Source of the DNA: an uncultured Lachnospiraceae bacterium
Lineage (GTDB): Bacteria; Bacillota; Clostridia; Lachnospirales; Lachnospiraceae
Assembly (NCBI GenBank): GCA_946628415.1
Contig: CAMOWK010000017.1
Span: forward strand, 1 to 45,095
Length of the DNA: 45,095 nt
Reading direction: 5' to 3'
How positions within the stretch are numbered: position 1 is the first letter of the stretch; each line of letters starts with the position of its first letter. Below are positions 8,668 through 16,769 of this stretch, in pieces. The position numbers were made by a program, and so were the translations under genes. The notes under the pieces were generated by a model that saw nothing but the letters and a program-made list of their open reading frames with translations, did not search any database and was not told where the DNA came from.

Positions 8668-9744
8668 TTGAAAAAGATAGTTCTTACAGGCGGCGGTACT
8701 GCCGGACATGTCACTCCGAATATAGCACTCATTCCAAAGCTGCAGGAATCCGGTTTTGAAATCACTTATATCGGGAGCCATGACGGAATCGAGAAAAAGC
8801 TTATCACCGAAATAGGTATTCCTTATCATGGCATTTCTTCCGGTAAGCTGAGACGCTATTTTGATTTAAAGAACTTTTCAGATCCGTTCAGAGTAATAAA
8901 AGGATTTGAGGAAGCAAAGAAGCTCCTTAAGGAGATAAAACCGGATGTGGTATTTTCAAAGGGTGGTTTTGTTTCTGTTCCGGTTGTATTCGCAGCTGAT
9001 GTTCTTAAAATTCCTGTAGTAATACATGAATCAGATATGACTCCCGGACTTGCCAATAAGCTTGCGCTTCCTAAGGCAAAAAGAGTCTGCTGTAATTTCC
9101 CGGAAACTGCCGAGACATTTCCCGAAGGTGTTGCAACCGTAACCGGCACGCCTATAAGAAAAGAGCTTTTCAGCGGTGATCCTGAGGCAGCAATGCAGTA
9201 TTGTAAGTTTACCGAAAAACGCCCAACCATCCTTGTTGTGGGCGGAAGTACAGGAAGCGTTTCTGTAAATAATGCAATTCACCATGCGCTGCCTATACTC
9301 CTTGAAAAGTATAACGTGATACATATCTGCGGTGAAGGAAAAAACGATCCTTCACTAAATGGCACTACAGGCTATGCTCAGTTTGAATATGTAAAAGCTG
9401 AACTTGCCGACATGTTTGCACTTGCTGACCTTGTAATATCAAGAGCCGGTGCTAATGCCATATGCGAGCTTAGGGCACTTAAGAAACCTAATATACTGAT
9501 TCCACTTCCTCTTTCAGCAAGCCGCGGTGATCAGATACTTAATGCAAAGTCCTTTGAAAAGAGTGGATACAGTGTAGTACTTGAGGATGAAAGTCTTTCT
9601 GACGAGACTCTGACAGAGGCAGTAAACAAAGTAATGTCTGAAAAAGATGCATTTATAGATGCTATGGATCACGGAGAAACTGGGGATGCCGTTTCAATGA
9701 TATGTTCTATAATTAATGAAATCGTTCCTGATTCAGAAGCGTAA
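8668..9744 (+). CDS. murG: UDP-GlcNAc:lipid I N-acetylglucosaminyltransferase (MurG)
   Basis: This membrane-associated GT28 glycosyltransferase adds GlcNAc to undecaprenyl-PP-MurNAc-pentapeptide, giving lipid II on the cytoplasmic face. The N-terminal GGGTAGHVTPNIAL G-loop, SKGGFVSVPVV, the HESDMTPGLANKL block, the second G-loop GGSTGS and the UDP-binding SRAGANAICE segment are all present. The 358-residue length is normal. The start codon is TTG, with AGGAGGA 7 nt upstream. It stands apart from the usual dcw cluster. MurJ and D-Ala-D-Ala ligase are elsewhere in the window. A bidirectional terminator follows. Confidence 0.97.
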   Translation: MKKIVLTGGGTAGHVTPNIALIPKLQESGFEITYIGSHDGIEKKLITEIGIPYHGISSGKLRRYFDLKNFSDPFRVIKGFEEAKKLLKEIKPDVVFSKGGFVSVPVVFAADVLKIPVVIHESDMTPGLANKLALPKAKRVCCNFPETAETFPEGVATVTGTPIRKELFSGDPEAAMQYCKFTEKRPTILVVGGSTGSVSVNNAIHHALPILLEKYNVIHICGEGKNDPSLNGTTGYAQFEYVKAELADMFALADLVISRAGANAICELRALKKPNILIPLPLSASRGDQILNAKSFEKSGYSVVLEDESLSDETLTEAVNKVMSEKDAFIDAMDHGETGDAVSMICSIINEIVPDSEA

Positions 9745-9799
9745 AACTCACTGCAGGAGTACTCACTGTGTATTCCGTCAAAACAAATCAGACCAATAA

Positions 9800-9827
9800 A
9801 AAGCCGGAAGACAAAACTTCCGGCTTT
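9800..9827. terminator. Bidirectional rho-independent terminator
   Basis: An 11-bp perfect stem (9800-9810 with 9817-9827) has a 6-nt loop and T-rich flanks on both strands. It serves murG from the left and the 160-aa gene (stop at 9855) from the right. Confidence 0.88.
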
Positions 9828-9854
9828 GATATTTATAATTATTAATTACTTTCA

Positions 9855-10337
9855 TTACTGAGCAAGTGACTGAGCTGATGCCTTCTTGTCATATTCAGGC
9901 TTCTCATTTCCGTCTACGAGGAAATGCCATCCTGTATTCTTATGTGAGCCATCTTCCTGAACCACTACATCAAATGTATATTCAGCATGTGTATTTGTGA
10001 AATGCTGCGAATTACTTCCGTCTTCCTGGAGATAAACTATATCCATCTTATATCCGTTAAGATGAACCTTGTACTGAATTCCTTCAACAACTTCCTCAAC
10101 ATACCATGAATGATTCTTTGCCTTATTCTCAAAAGCCTTATCAAATGTAACATCAGTTCCAGGAATCTTCATAGCTTTATATTCTGTGATATACTTAGCT
10201 GCATTATCATCAAAATTCTCCTGATAGAACTGATTGATCTTGAACTTAACCTGTCCCGGCATTACAAAATAGACACCTACAAGTACAGCTGCAATAATGA
10301 TTACTGCAATTACACCTTTAATAATCTTATTAGCCAT
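9855..10337 (-). CDS. Small N-terminally anchored extracytoplasmic protein, unknown function
   Basis: This is a 160-residue protein of unrecognised family. Residues 5-27 form one strongly hydrophobic segment after Lys residues, so it is probably anchored with the rest outside. The soluble part contains a charged region and a Trp/Tyr-bearing beta-like segment (about 65-140). The ATG follows an AAGGAGG whose first bases overlap the stop of the HD hydrolase gene 14 nt upstream. The two are almost certainly co-transcribed and possibly coupled. No motif suggests an activity. Confidence 0.85.
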   Translation of the reverse strand: MANKIIKGVIAVIIIAAVLVGVYFVMPGQVKFKINQFYQENFDDNAAKYITEYKAMKIPGTDVTFDKAFENKAKNHSWYVEEVVEGIQYKVHLNGYKMDIVYLQEDGSNSQHFTNTHAEYTFDVVVQEDGSHKNTGWHFLVDGNEKPEYDKKASAQSLAQ

Positions 10338-10351
10338 TATAAAAAACCTCC

Positions 10352-10942
10352 TTAGAATAGCTCTCTCTCAAGCTGATATATAAAACTCTCCAAGAGTTGC
10401 ATACGTTTTGAATACTCGGTTCTTGCAGGATCCGTCTTGCACCTCTTTATCTTAGGTTTGTTGGTTCTGTAGTATTCCTTAATCCTGTAATAAGCCTTTT
10501 TATAACTTGGGTCTTCCATGCCTGCAGTAGCCATAGAATCCCAGAGCACTTCGATAGCACCCACTTCATCAAGAAGATCCGCATCCATAACAATCTTCGC
10601 CTCAAGGGAAAGCTCTTTGTCAGAATCCTTATCCTCATGAATCATTATAATCTCACCAACTTTTGTGATTGTCTCAGGATCTATCCCTATACTGTCAAGA
10701 TAGTCAACCGCTATCTCAGCACTGACTTCAGCATGGTCTCTTCCGTCTTCCCAGCCGACATCATGTAAAAGTGCAGCGAGAACAATCACATCAAGATTAC
10801 CACCCAATTTTGCCTGAAGTCTTATAGCCCATCTGTAAACTCTCATGATATGTTCATATCTGCTTCTGAAAGGATAGTTTTCAGTTCGGCTGATCTCGGC
10901 AGTCTTCTGTTTAACAAAGTCCATTACTTCTGAGTAATTCAT
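10352..10942 (-). CDS. HD-domain metal-dependent phosphohydrolase
   Basis: This is a cytoplasmic HD-superfamily hydrolase, about 196 residues. The metal-binding series is visible: H in YEHIMRVYRWA, HD in LAALLHDVGWEDGRDH, a further H in MIHED, and the distal D in VMDADLLDEVGAI. This arrangement matches the small stand-alone HD proteins whose substrates are usually nucleotides but are mostly uncharacterised. I chose the ATG at 10942 because AAGGGG lies ~9 nt upstream; an in-frame ATG at 10963 has no visible Shine-Dalgarno. It is the first gene of a two-gene unit with the anchored protein at 9855-10337. Confidence 0.9.
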   Translation of the reverse strand: MNYSEVMDFVKQKTAEISRTENYPFRSRYEHIMRVYRWAIRLQAKLGGNLDVIVLAALLHDVGWEDGRDHAEVSAEIAVDYLDSIGIDPETITKVGEIIMIHEDKDSDKELSLEAKIVMDADLLDEVGAIEVLWDSMATAGMEDPSYKKAYYRIKEYYRTNKPKIKRCKTDPARTEYSKRMQLLESFIYQLERELF

Positions 10943-11044
10943 GTAACTCTGCCCCTTACCCATTAATTTATAACATATACCTTTACCTTACATACACTAC
11001 TCAATAATAGCACTAAAATATCAAAAAAGCAACGTATAAAAAAA

Positions 11045-11304
11045 GCGCGGCCAGCTTCGCAAAGCTATCATGACCGTTACTCCGGCAGTTAACTCAGTCC
11101 CGGCACCCTCACGGCACACGGAAGGTCCTGCTTAGTGCTGCTTTGTTCCCAACCTGACACGGTTCACAGGTTCCCGTCGCGTAAGACCAAAACTTCAACA
11201 TCACTTACCGAAGCCAGCATCACAAAAGACAATTCTAGGCTGGCCATCACCCCTGCTATAGCGGATTGCAGGTACAGGGCACCGCTATCTCCCCGGCTGC
11301 GCTT
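11045..11304 (-). ncRNA. ffs: Large-type bacterial signal recognition particle RNA (with Alu domain)
   Basis: This is the RNA core of the signal recognition particle, which delivers nascent membrane and secretory proteins. The 5' part closely follows the Bacillus scRNA Alu domain (GATAGCGGTGCCCTGTA and CAATCCGCTATAGCAGGG on the minus strand). The apical SRP54-binding helix has the conserved GGAA tetraloop in GTCAGGTTGGGAACAAAGC, where TTG/CAA replaces the usual closing pairs and so covaries. The 3' part matches GTGCCG...GAGTTAACTGC. The end helix GCGCAGCC/GGCCGCGC closes the molecule, and T7 follows at 11038-11044. The length of ~260 nt is typical of Firmicutes. The ends are inferred from the promoter and closing helix. 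Confidence 0.95.
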
Positions 11305-11309
11305 GTGAC

Positions 11310-11338
11310 ATTATATTATAACTCCCGATAATTTTCAA
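11310..11338 (-). promoter_or_regulatory. ffs: Strong sigma-A promoter of the SRP RNA gene
   Basis: Minus strand: -35 TTGAAA (11333-11338), 17-bp spacer, -10 TATAAT (11310-11315). The predicted start falls at about 11303, the 5' end of the closing helix. The -35 contains the TGA stop codon (11335-11337) of the upstream membrane-protein gene. Confidence 0.85.
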
Positions 11339-12456
11339 GTAATCAGTGGTTTATTCTTATCCTTATATGCCAGTGCAATAAATAGGTATGAAAGTGCAAC
11401 CCAGAAAGCATTACACATTACCATGCACTCCAGATTTGGAACACGGAAACCCCTTCTCATTATAAAAACTCCGCTCATAGCGACAAACAGCCCTATTCCA
11501 AGCAGAATATATAGAAGGAAGTTTTTCCCTTTCATAACATAAATTACATATACTACCACGAATGCCAGTGAAAGAATCAGAAAAAATAGCGCTGCAAACC
11601 TTAAAATAATAGTGTATCGCGGTACCCCACCCATTCTGAAGATATATCCTGAAAATAGTCTAAGGATCGGGTTGAATATATATATATACAGCACATTTAC
11701 TACCATTAAGAGTATAGGAAAGAAATATGTATATAATACTTTCTTTGTAACTAGTAAAACTACATATGCAGCAATCGTAATAAGGATTAAAGCGAGGGCT
11801 GCTTTAACCGTTCTTATATAGGAAAATGATTCCGAGTAATACAAAAAGCCGGATTTTGAATTATATCTTGCTAATTGTCTACTGAAAAACATGATAACAC
11901 TGATTAGTGCACCCCCATTTACCACAAGCCCAAGTATCATGAATATGTATGCGAAGACGCGTAATGCACCTGAACTCTGACGCTTCACCGGGTACTGCGA
12001 ACCATATCCGGCTCCGATTCCTGCGGCTGCATTTCCTGTGCCTGCCGCAACCGACTGTCCGTATGCTGCACCTGTCCCTGCCGCTGCATTTCCTGTTGCA
12101 TTTACTGCACCTGTTCCTGCTGCAACTGACTGGGCATAACCTGCGCCTGCTGCATTTCTCATTGCACTTCCTGCACCTGTTCCTGCTGCAACTGACTGGG
12201 TACTCTCAAAAGTCTGCATCAGAGCAGGATTTGCTGCAACTGCAGTTCCGTTTCTCATATGCATTGCTGCTATTTCAGGATACATATCAGCAAGGCGGAC
12301 TATCTCCGGCCCTTTTCTTAAATTTTTACTTTTTCTGTATGAATTAGCTATTAAATCTGTCCCCTTATTGACCAGATTATTAATTAAAAATCTGATGAAT
12401 AATATGACAAACGCTATTCCTACTATAAGCAGGATTCCAATTACATTTCCATTCAT
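11335..12456 (-). CDS. Polytopic membrane protein with an Ala/Gly-rich repeat, unknown function
   Basis: This 373-residue protein belongs to no family I recognise. There is one hydrophobic segment at ~5-27, then a soluble region with an Ala/Gly/Thr-rich repeat (about 88-155) in which QSVAAGTGA-like units recur three times. About six further hydrophobic segments fill ~168-362. It is the last gene of the run that begins at the GH2 gene, 11 nt after the zinc-ribbon/SBP gene, with AAAGGG before the ATG. The repeat is on the same membrane side as the loop following segment 1. Function is unknown. Context suggests work with the other three membrane proteins upstream. Confidence 0.85.
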   Translation of the reverse strand: MNGNVIGILLIVGIAFVILFIRFLINNLVNKGTDLIANSYRKSKNLRKGPEIVRLADMYPEIAAMHMRNGTAVAANPALMQTFESTQSVAAGTGAGSAMRNAAGAGYAQSVAAGTGAVNATGNAAAGTGAAYGQSVAAGTGNAAAGIGAGYGSQYPVKRQSSGALRVFAYIFMILGLVVNGGALISVIMFFSRQLARYNSKSGFLYYSESFSYIRTVKAALALILITIAAYVVLLVTKKVLYTYFFPILLMVVNVLYIYIFNPILRLFSGYIFRMGGVPRYTIILRFAALFFLILSLAFVVVYVIYVMKGKNFLLYILLGIGLFVAMSGVFIMRRGFRVPNLECMVMCNAFWVALSYLFIALAYKDKNKPLIT

Positions 12457-12467
12457 AATAAAACCCT

Positions 12468-14615
12468 TTAGTGTGGATGGATTGATTCTCCCGAATAATC
12501 CGCCGATGTATACTGCTGATCCAGATGACCTATGTCATCATAGTAATTAATAAACATTGCATATTGACCGACTTTACCATTTATCGTGTAATCCCAGTCA
12601 TATTCAACTACACTTGATTCGTCCCCGTTATACCAGTAAAAATCATATTCTCCAAATCTTGACTTGGCTTTATCATAATAATCCCATGGTACTACGCCGG
12701 AATTAACTTCGCTTTCTATCCTGACGCCGACAAGGCGACTGTTTTCAAAAAACAATACATAGTTTTGCCCGTCAGAATGTATATAGTTTAGATAATCAAG
12801 AGGTTTATCTGACCATTCCCAGTATTCAAGTTCAGGGAACTTTCCACCGAACATTTCATTCAGTTCACTATAGGTCATTCCGAACAATTTCTCATCAACC
12901 GCCAGAATTCCGTTCTCAACACGTAGGGCAGAACTTACATCTACGCCTCCGCCTGTTCCTCCACCGGAAACACCCGAATCACCTTCTCCGGAACCACCGG
13001 AATCGCCCCCTCCGGAATCGGTTTCCGTATAAGGCATTCCATACTCAATCCTTGCCATTTTGTCAAAGGCTTTAATTGGATTCCCCTGTATTTCTGTTTT
13101 GTTTTCATCCATCAAAGTCCATTCTTCATACATTAAGCTACCGGAAATAAATGACTCATTAATGCTCATATTATTAACCATATCACCGTATCTATCTGCT
13201 ATTATCTCCATGGTCTCACGGTTACAGCAGAATTCTTCTATGAGCATCCTTGCAAGATCGGTATCCACGCAACTCCTTGGAACCGCATATACAGTACCGC
13301 CCCAGTAGTATGAAGCAGGTGCAACGCAGATTTTATAAGGAACAATTGCAGAATCATTTCCGTCAAAATCAGCACCAATGCTGTATACAAACCACGGGCA
13401 TCCAAATATTCCAAATGTATCTGTTCTTACAGCCATATACCATTCTTCAGTCCACGTAGACAGTTCTTTTGAATATCCACTATTTCTGATTGAATCAATA
13501 ACTGAACTGTTAATATTATTTCCCATGCATTTTGATACACATTCAGTTTCCGGAACAAGGTAATACCCTTTTTCCTTTAGTATTGCAGCTGCTTTCAGAA
13601 CACCGTCCCAGTTCTTAAAGTATTCTCCTATAACTTCCTCATCAGAAGTGCCGAATACTTCTTCAGCAATATTTACATTATAGAAAAAGCCACCCGGACA
13701 TACATAAGGGCAGACACCCATACGTTCGCCGTCAAAAAATGTATATGCTTCGGAAATCTTATACATTTCCTCTGCTTTACTTTCATCAAAACCTATCTCT
13801 CTCATGGAGTAGCAGGCATCCCTGTTTGCCAAAACGTCTACATAGTCACTTTCAGTCATAAATAGTGACGGTGTTTCACTTAAGTATTCACCACTATTAA
13901 TCTTTCCAATTACATCACTGAGATAGCTCTCCATGTCATAATCAGTTTTCAGAACAATCCTGTTCCGGTATTCCGGATGTTTCTCTAAAAAGAGTTCAAG
14001 ATACCCTTCCATTTCATCACTGTATGAACTCCATCCATATATGTAAAATGTATCGCCATCCGTCGAGGCTACATCATTTGATTCCACAGTTGCTTCGGTA
14101 GTCGCATAAGTATAAGCCTCTGTAGTATTCGTATAATTATTATCACTTCCTCCATTCTGCGTAGAATAATTTCTTTTCGGTCTAAGAGGCAAAATAACAA
14201 AAAGAATGATCATTATGGCTGAAAGAAGAGTTATTCCCATTATAATGCCCAAAATCATTTTCTGGTTTTTCGGCTCAGGTTCCACACTCTCCGCCCCATA
14301 CGTCAAGTTATATTCACCATCCGAGGCATACGTCCGGTTATATTCACCATCTGCCCCATACGCAGAACTGCCTGTTTCACCTGCGCCATACGTCCGGTCA
14401 TATGCATCATTTGCCCCATATGCAGAACTGCCTGTTTCATCTGCGCCATACGTCCGGTCATATTCACCATTCGGGCTATACGCATCATTTGCACCATACG
14501 CCGGATTATCCCCGGGTGAAGCAACATTCTTTACACGTCTTTGTACAGGTGCCCCGCAAACATGACAGAAAGTACTGTCATCAAAAAGCTCTGTACCACA
14601 TTTTCTGCAAAACAT
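12468..14615 (-). CDS. Zinc-ribbon / Tyr-rich repeat / membrane anchor / solute-binding-protein-like fusion
   Basis: This is a 715-residue mosaic. Residues 3-20 form a zinc ribbon (Cys3, Cys6, Cys17, Cys20). Residues ~36-108 are Tyr/Gly/Asn-rich with a tandem 20-residue repeat. A membrane segment lies at 120-143. Residues ~185-545 resemble an extracellular solute-binding protein of the sugar (family 1) type: the FYIYGWSSYSDEMEGYLELF opening and a mid-domain FMTESDYVDVL. A Gly/Ser/Asp linker (~540-570) leads to a ~140-residue aromatic-rich C-terminal domain. Predicted topology is ribbon inside, binding domain outside. No ABC permease or ATPase is near, so it is more likely a sensor or scaffold than a transporter part. 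The ATG at 14615 has GGAGG upstream. The fold call for the binding domain is moderate. Confidence 0.85.
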   Translation of the reverse strand: MFCRKCGTELFDDSTFCHVCGAPVQRRVKNVASPGDNPAYGANDAYSPNGEYDRTYGADETGSSAYGANDAYDRTYGAGETGSSAYGADGEYNRTYASDGEYNLTYGAESVEPEPKNQKMILGIIMGITLLSAIMIILFVILPLRPKRNYSTQNGGSDNNYTNTTEAYTYATTEATVESNDVASTDGDTFYIYGWSSYSDEMEGYLELFLEKHPEYRNRIVLKTDYDMESYLSDVIGKINSGEYLSETPSLFMTESDYVDVLANRDACYSMREIGFDESKAEEMYKISEAYTFFDGERMGVCPYVCPGGFFYNVNIAEEVFGTSDEEVIGEYFKNWDGVLKAAAILKEKGYYLVPETECVSKCMGNNINSSVIDSIRNSGYSKELSTWTEEWYMAVRTDTFGIFGCPWFVYSIGADFDGNDSAIVPYKICVAPASYYWGGTVYAVPRSCVDTDLARMLIEEFCCNRETMEIIADRYGDMVNNMSINESFISGSLMYEEWTLMDENKTEIQGNPIKAFDKMARIEYGMPYTETDSGGGDSGGSGEGDSGVSGGGTGGGVDVSSALRVENGILAVDEKLFGMTYSELNEMFGGKFPELEYWEWSDKPLDYLNYIHSDGQNYVLFFENSRLVGVRIESEVNSGVVPWDYYDKAKSRFGEYDFYWYNGDESSVVEYDWDYTINGKVGQYAMFINYYDDIGHLDQQYTSADYSGESIHPH
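14297..14448 (-). repeat. In-frame 60-bp tandem repeat (30-bp sub-unit) in the zinc-ribbon/SBP gene
   Basis: Two near-identical 60-bp units (14327-14386 and 14387-14446) are flanked by partial 30-bp units at 14297-14326 and from 14447. They encode 20-residue units of YGA...GSSAYGA...YxRT type, on the predicted cytoplasmic side. The period is a multiple of three, so copy number can vary without frameshift. Confidence 0.85.
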
Positions 14616-14689
14616 TTCCTTCCTCCATTCAACAAAAATCCCGTTGGAAAACTTATTAAAACCAACTTATCATTCCGGGTATCAAAGTC

Positions 14690-15202
14690 CTAGAAGAAAG
14701 AGGATCTTGTATTGATATCCGTCACATAAACTCTTTCAACAACGGCATTAAAATCAAGAGTAAGAAATGCCTTTTCAAGTGCAGTCAGAACCATATTGCC
14801 GCCCATTCTGGCGGAATTGTCCATAGTTCCACGATGTTCATGCCAACTATTCATTCTGAATTTATACATACAGATGCCCGGGACATTACTTGCTCCTGCT
14901 GCCTTTATGGTAGCCGCAAAGCTCCCCGAACTGTGTTTGAAGACATACCTTGTGTTTTCGGCATTGGTACTGATACTGATGCCCGCTCCCGTAAGAGAGC
15001 TCTTGTCAAGTGCCGCATACATGTCCCTAAGACTTTGAACCGTTGTTTTAAATGTATGCTCCTGCAAATAATAATCATAATTTCTTTGTTTATTTGCCGC
15101 ACCCGAATCAAACAGTTTTTTATTGTTTCCGGCAATAATAAGCCCGACAACAACGCCGATTGTTATAGGTATCGCGATTAATAAAATAGTAAGTGAATCC
15201 AT
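14690..15202 (-). CDS. Small membrane-anchored protein, unknown function
   Basis: This is a 170-residue protein of unrecognised family. It has one N-terminal membrane segment (about 5-25) followed by a soluble domain with a helical stretch (about 45-65) and a mixed beta-like region ending in NTRSSFF. I chose the ATG at 15202 because GAGAGA lies just upstream; a TTG at 15220 would add six charged residues. It lies 31 nt after the PrsW-like gene and before the zinc-ribbon/SBP gene, so it belongs to the same run. The stop is followed by a weak 5-bp hairpin and T-run. Function is unknown. Confidence 0.82.
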   Translation of the reverse strand: MDSLTILLIAIPITIGVVVGLIIAGNNKKLFDSGAANKQRNYDYYLQEHTFKTTVQSLRDMYAALDKSSLTGAGISISTNAENTRYVFKHSSGSFAATIKAAGASNVPGICMYKFRMNSWHEHRGTMDNSARMGGNMVLTALEKAFLTLDFNAVVERVYVTDINTRSSFF

Positions 15203-15233
15203 ACTTCTCTCTCTATCCAAAAAAACAAATAAT

Positions 15234-16769
15234 TTATCTTCCGTTTATAGGCTGACCGCAGTTTCTGCAGCTAAATGAACTGACCGGTGTGATTCCTCCG
15301 CAACTCGGGCAGTATATAAATCTTGGCTGAGCCGGCATTATAAACGCCATTGTCCTCGGTATCTGACTTCTTCCGACAGAGCCCTGACTGCTGCCTGCCG
15401 CCTGATTATAGCCTCCCTGTCCATAGTTTTGACCATAACCCTGAGCGCCGTTTCCTCTATATCCCGCCTGACTCTGCACCATTTGCTGATTATTTCTTTG
15501 TCTATAACCCGCCTGATTATAGCCTGCCTGCCCGGAATTTCCATATCCTGCCTGATTATATCCACCAGCCTGATTATATCCGTTAACGGCTCCTGCCTGA
15601 CCATAACCTGCATTGCCGCCTGCCGAACCATACACGCCGCCATTTTGTCCATAGCCGCCCTGACCATAGTTCTGCCCATAGCCCGCTGCCTGATTATAGC
15701 CACCCTGTCCATAGTTCTGGCCGTAACCCTGCTGATTAAACCCGTTCTGACCGTAACCCTGTCCATAGCCGTTATTCATGATTCTGTAACCACCGTAATT
15801 ATTAGTGGTATAGACAGCATATCCATTTTGAGAAAGCTGTCTCATATACTGTTGCTGCATGTACGCCTGCTGCATAGGATTTCCGAAGCCCTGAACCGGT
15901 TTTTCACCCGATACGCTATATCCCGATCTGTTGAGGGCTGCAATGCTGTCCATGGAGCTCTGATTCATATTCGGATTCTTTACCTGAGTATATTGTCCTC
16001 CAAGATATGCAAGCTGGTATCCCTTCTCCACCTTGAAAGGTCTTCCGTTTGCCTGAAGCACATACTGAGTAAAGAAGTATTCATCCTCTTTAGCCGATCT
16101 GTTTACACGGATGATTGCCAGTACGTCGATAGTTATAACAAACATTACGAAAATGACTGTCGCCACCCAGTTTTCTACAAAGAGGCAGAAATCATAGAAG
16201 CCATGAATTGAAACAGGTACTACAAGAGCAAGAAGCCTGTATCTGGTACACTCTTTATACCTTCTTTTAACGTAATGCATTTTTGCCATTCCGTAGAAGT
16301 ATCCCATGAAGATACCGAACTCTGCGTGTCCCGGTACAGAAAGGATTGCACGGAGAATTGCAGTTGAAAAACTGCCTCCGTTCTGGAATACATACATTAT
16401 ATTTTCTATCGTTGCGAATCCAAGTGATGTGAAAACCGCATAAATGATTCCATCGTATTTATAGTCAAAAGCCTTGTTATTCCAGCTGACTATATACATG
16501 GCAAGGAACTTACAGCCCTCTTCCGCGAGAGCAACCACAAGAAATGCATCGATAAATGAAAAGAGCAGTGTTCCCCTCGGAATAAATATACTCCAGATGG
16601 CTTCTCCCATCATTTCCAGAAGTATAGCCCCTATAACACACGGAACCGCGCCCATGATAAAGAGTAATGTCAGCAGCCCTGCCGGTTCTTTATCATGATA
16701 TTCCTTTTTTCTTATATATAGTATGATCAAAATTGACGGGAGTATGGAAAGTCCCAGAAGTACTTGCAT
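15234..16769 (-). CDS. PrsW-family intramembrane protease with FUS-like low-complexity tail and C-terminal zinc ribbon
   Basis: The first ~225 residues are a PrsW (peptidase M82) domain with about seven to eight membrane segments. Conserved positions are present: Glu83-Glu84 in AEEGCKF, Glu122-Asn123 in ATIENIMY, His148 in PGHAEFG, and His189 in SIHGFYDF. In Bacillus, PrsW performs site-1 cleavage of the anti-sigma factor RsiW. Residues ~300-465 are a Gly/Tyr/Gln/Asn-rich prion-like region, then Cys487, Cys490, Cys501 and Cys504 form a zinc ribbon. Standard PrsW has neither extension. Its ATG directly abuts the GH2 stop codon, and the GAGG ribosome site lies inside that gene's end. No sigma/anti-sigma pair is present in this window. 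The substrate is unknown. Confidence 0.9.
   Translation of the reverse strand: MQVLLGLSILPSILIILYIRKKEYHDKEPAGLLTLLFIMGAVPCVIGAILLEMMGEAIWSIFIPRGTLLFSFIDAFLVVALAEEGCKFLAMYIVSWNNKAFDYKYDGIIYAVFTSLGFATIENIMYVFQNGGSFSTAILRAILSVPGHAEFGIFMGYFYGMAKMHYVKRRYKECTRYRLLALVVPVSIHGFYDFCLFVENWVATVIFVMFVITIDVLAIIRVNRSAKEDEYFFTQYVLQANGRPFKVEKGYQLAYLGGQYTQVKNPNMNQSSMDSIAALNRSGYSVSGEKPVQGFGNPMQQAYMQQQYMRQLSQNGYAVYTTNNYGGYRIMNNGYGQGYGQNGFNQQGYGQNYGQGGYNQAAGYGQNYGQGGYGQNGGVYGSAGGNAGYGQAGAVNGYNQAGGYNQAGYGNSGQAGYNQAGYRQRNNQQMVQSQAGYRGNGAQGYGQNYGQGGYNQAAGSSQGSVGRSQIPRTMAFIMPAQPRFIYCPSCGGITPVSSFSCRNCGQPINGR
15375..15872 (-). repeat. Degenerate GYGQ/GYNQ codon repeats encoding a prion-like region
   Basis: Repeated GYGQNYGQGGYNQAA-like units are encoded here. 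The block GYGQNYGQGGYNQAAG occurs twice, near residues 348-363 and 444-459. Gly, Tyr, Gln, Asn and Ala make up nearly all of residues ~330-460, with few hydrophobic or acidic residues. Confidence 0.85.

Noticed and set aside
10352..10942. HD protein, CPBP protein and AAA ATPase as parts of an anti-phage defence island
   Set aside because: They are scattered among housekeeping genes, with no nuclease, CD-NTase, TIR, toxin-antitoxin or mobile signature nearby.
14297..14448. 60-bp repeats as a CRISPR array
   Set aside because: The units are direct tandem repeats with no spacers and keep an open frame inside a gene; no cas gene is present.
14643..14666. Hairpin after the 170-residue anchored protein gene as a terminator
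   Set aside because: Only five base pairs with a 14-nt loop, then GGGATTTTTG. It might cause partial termination but the evidence is weak.
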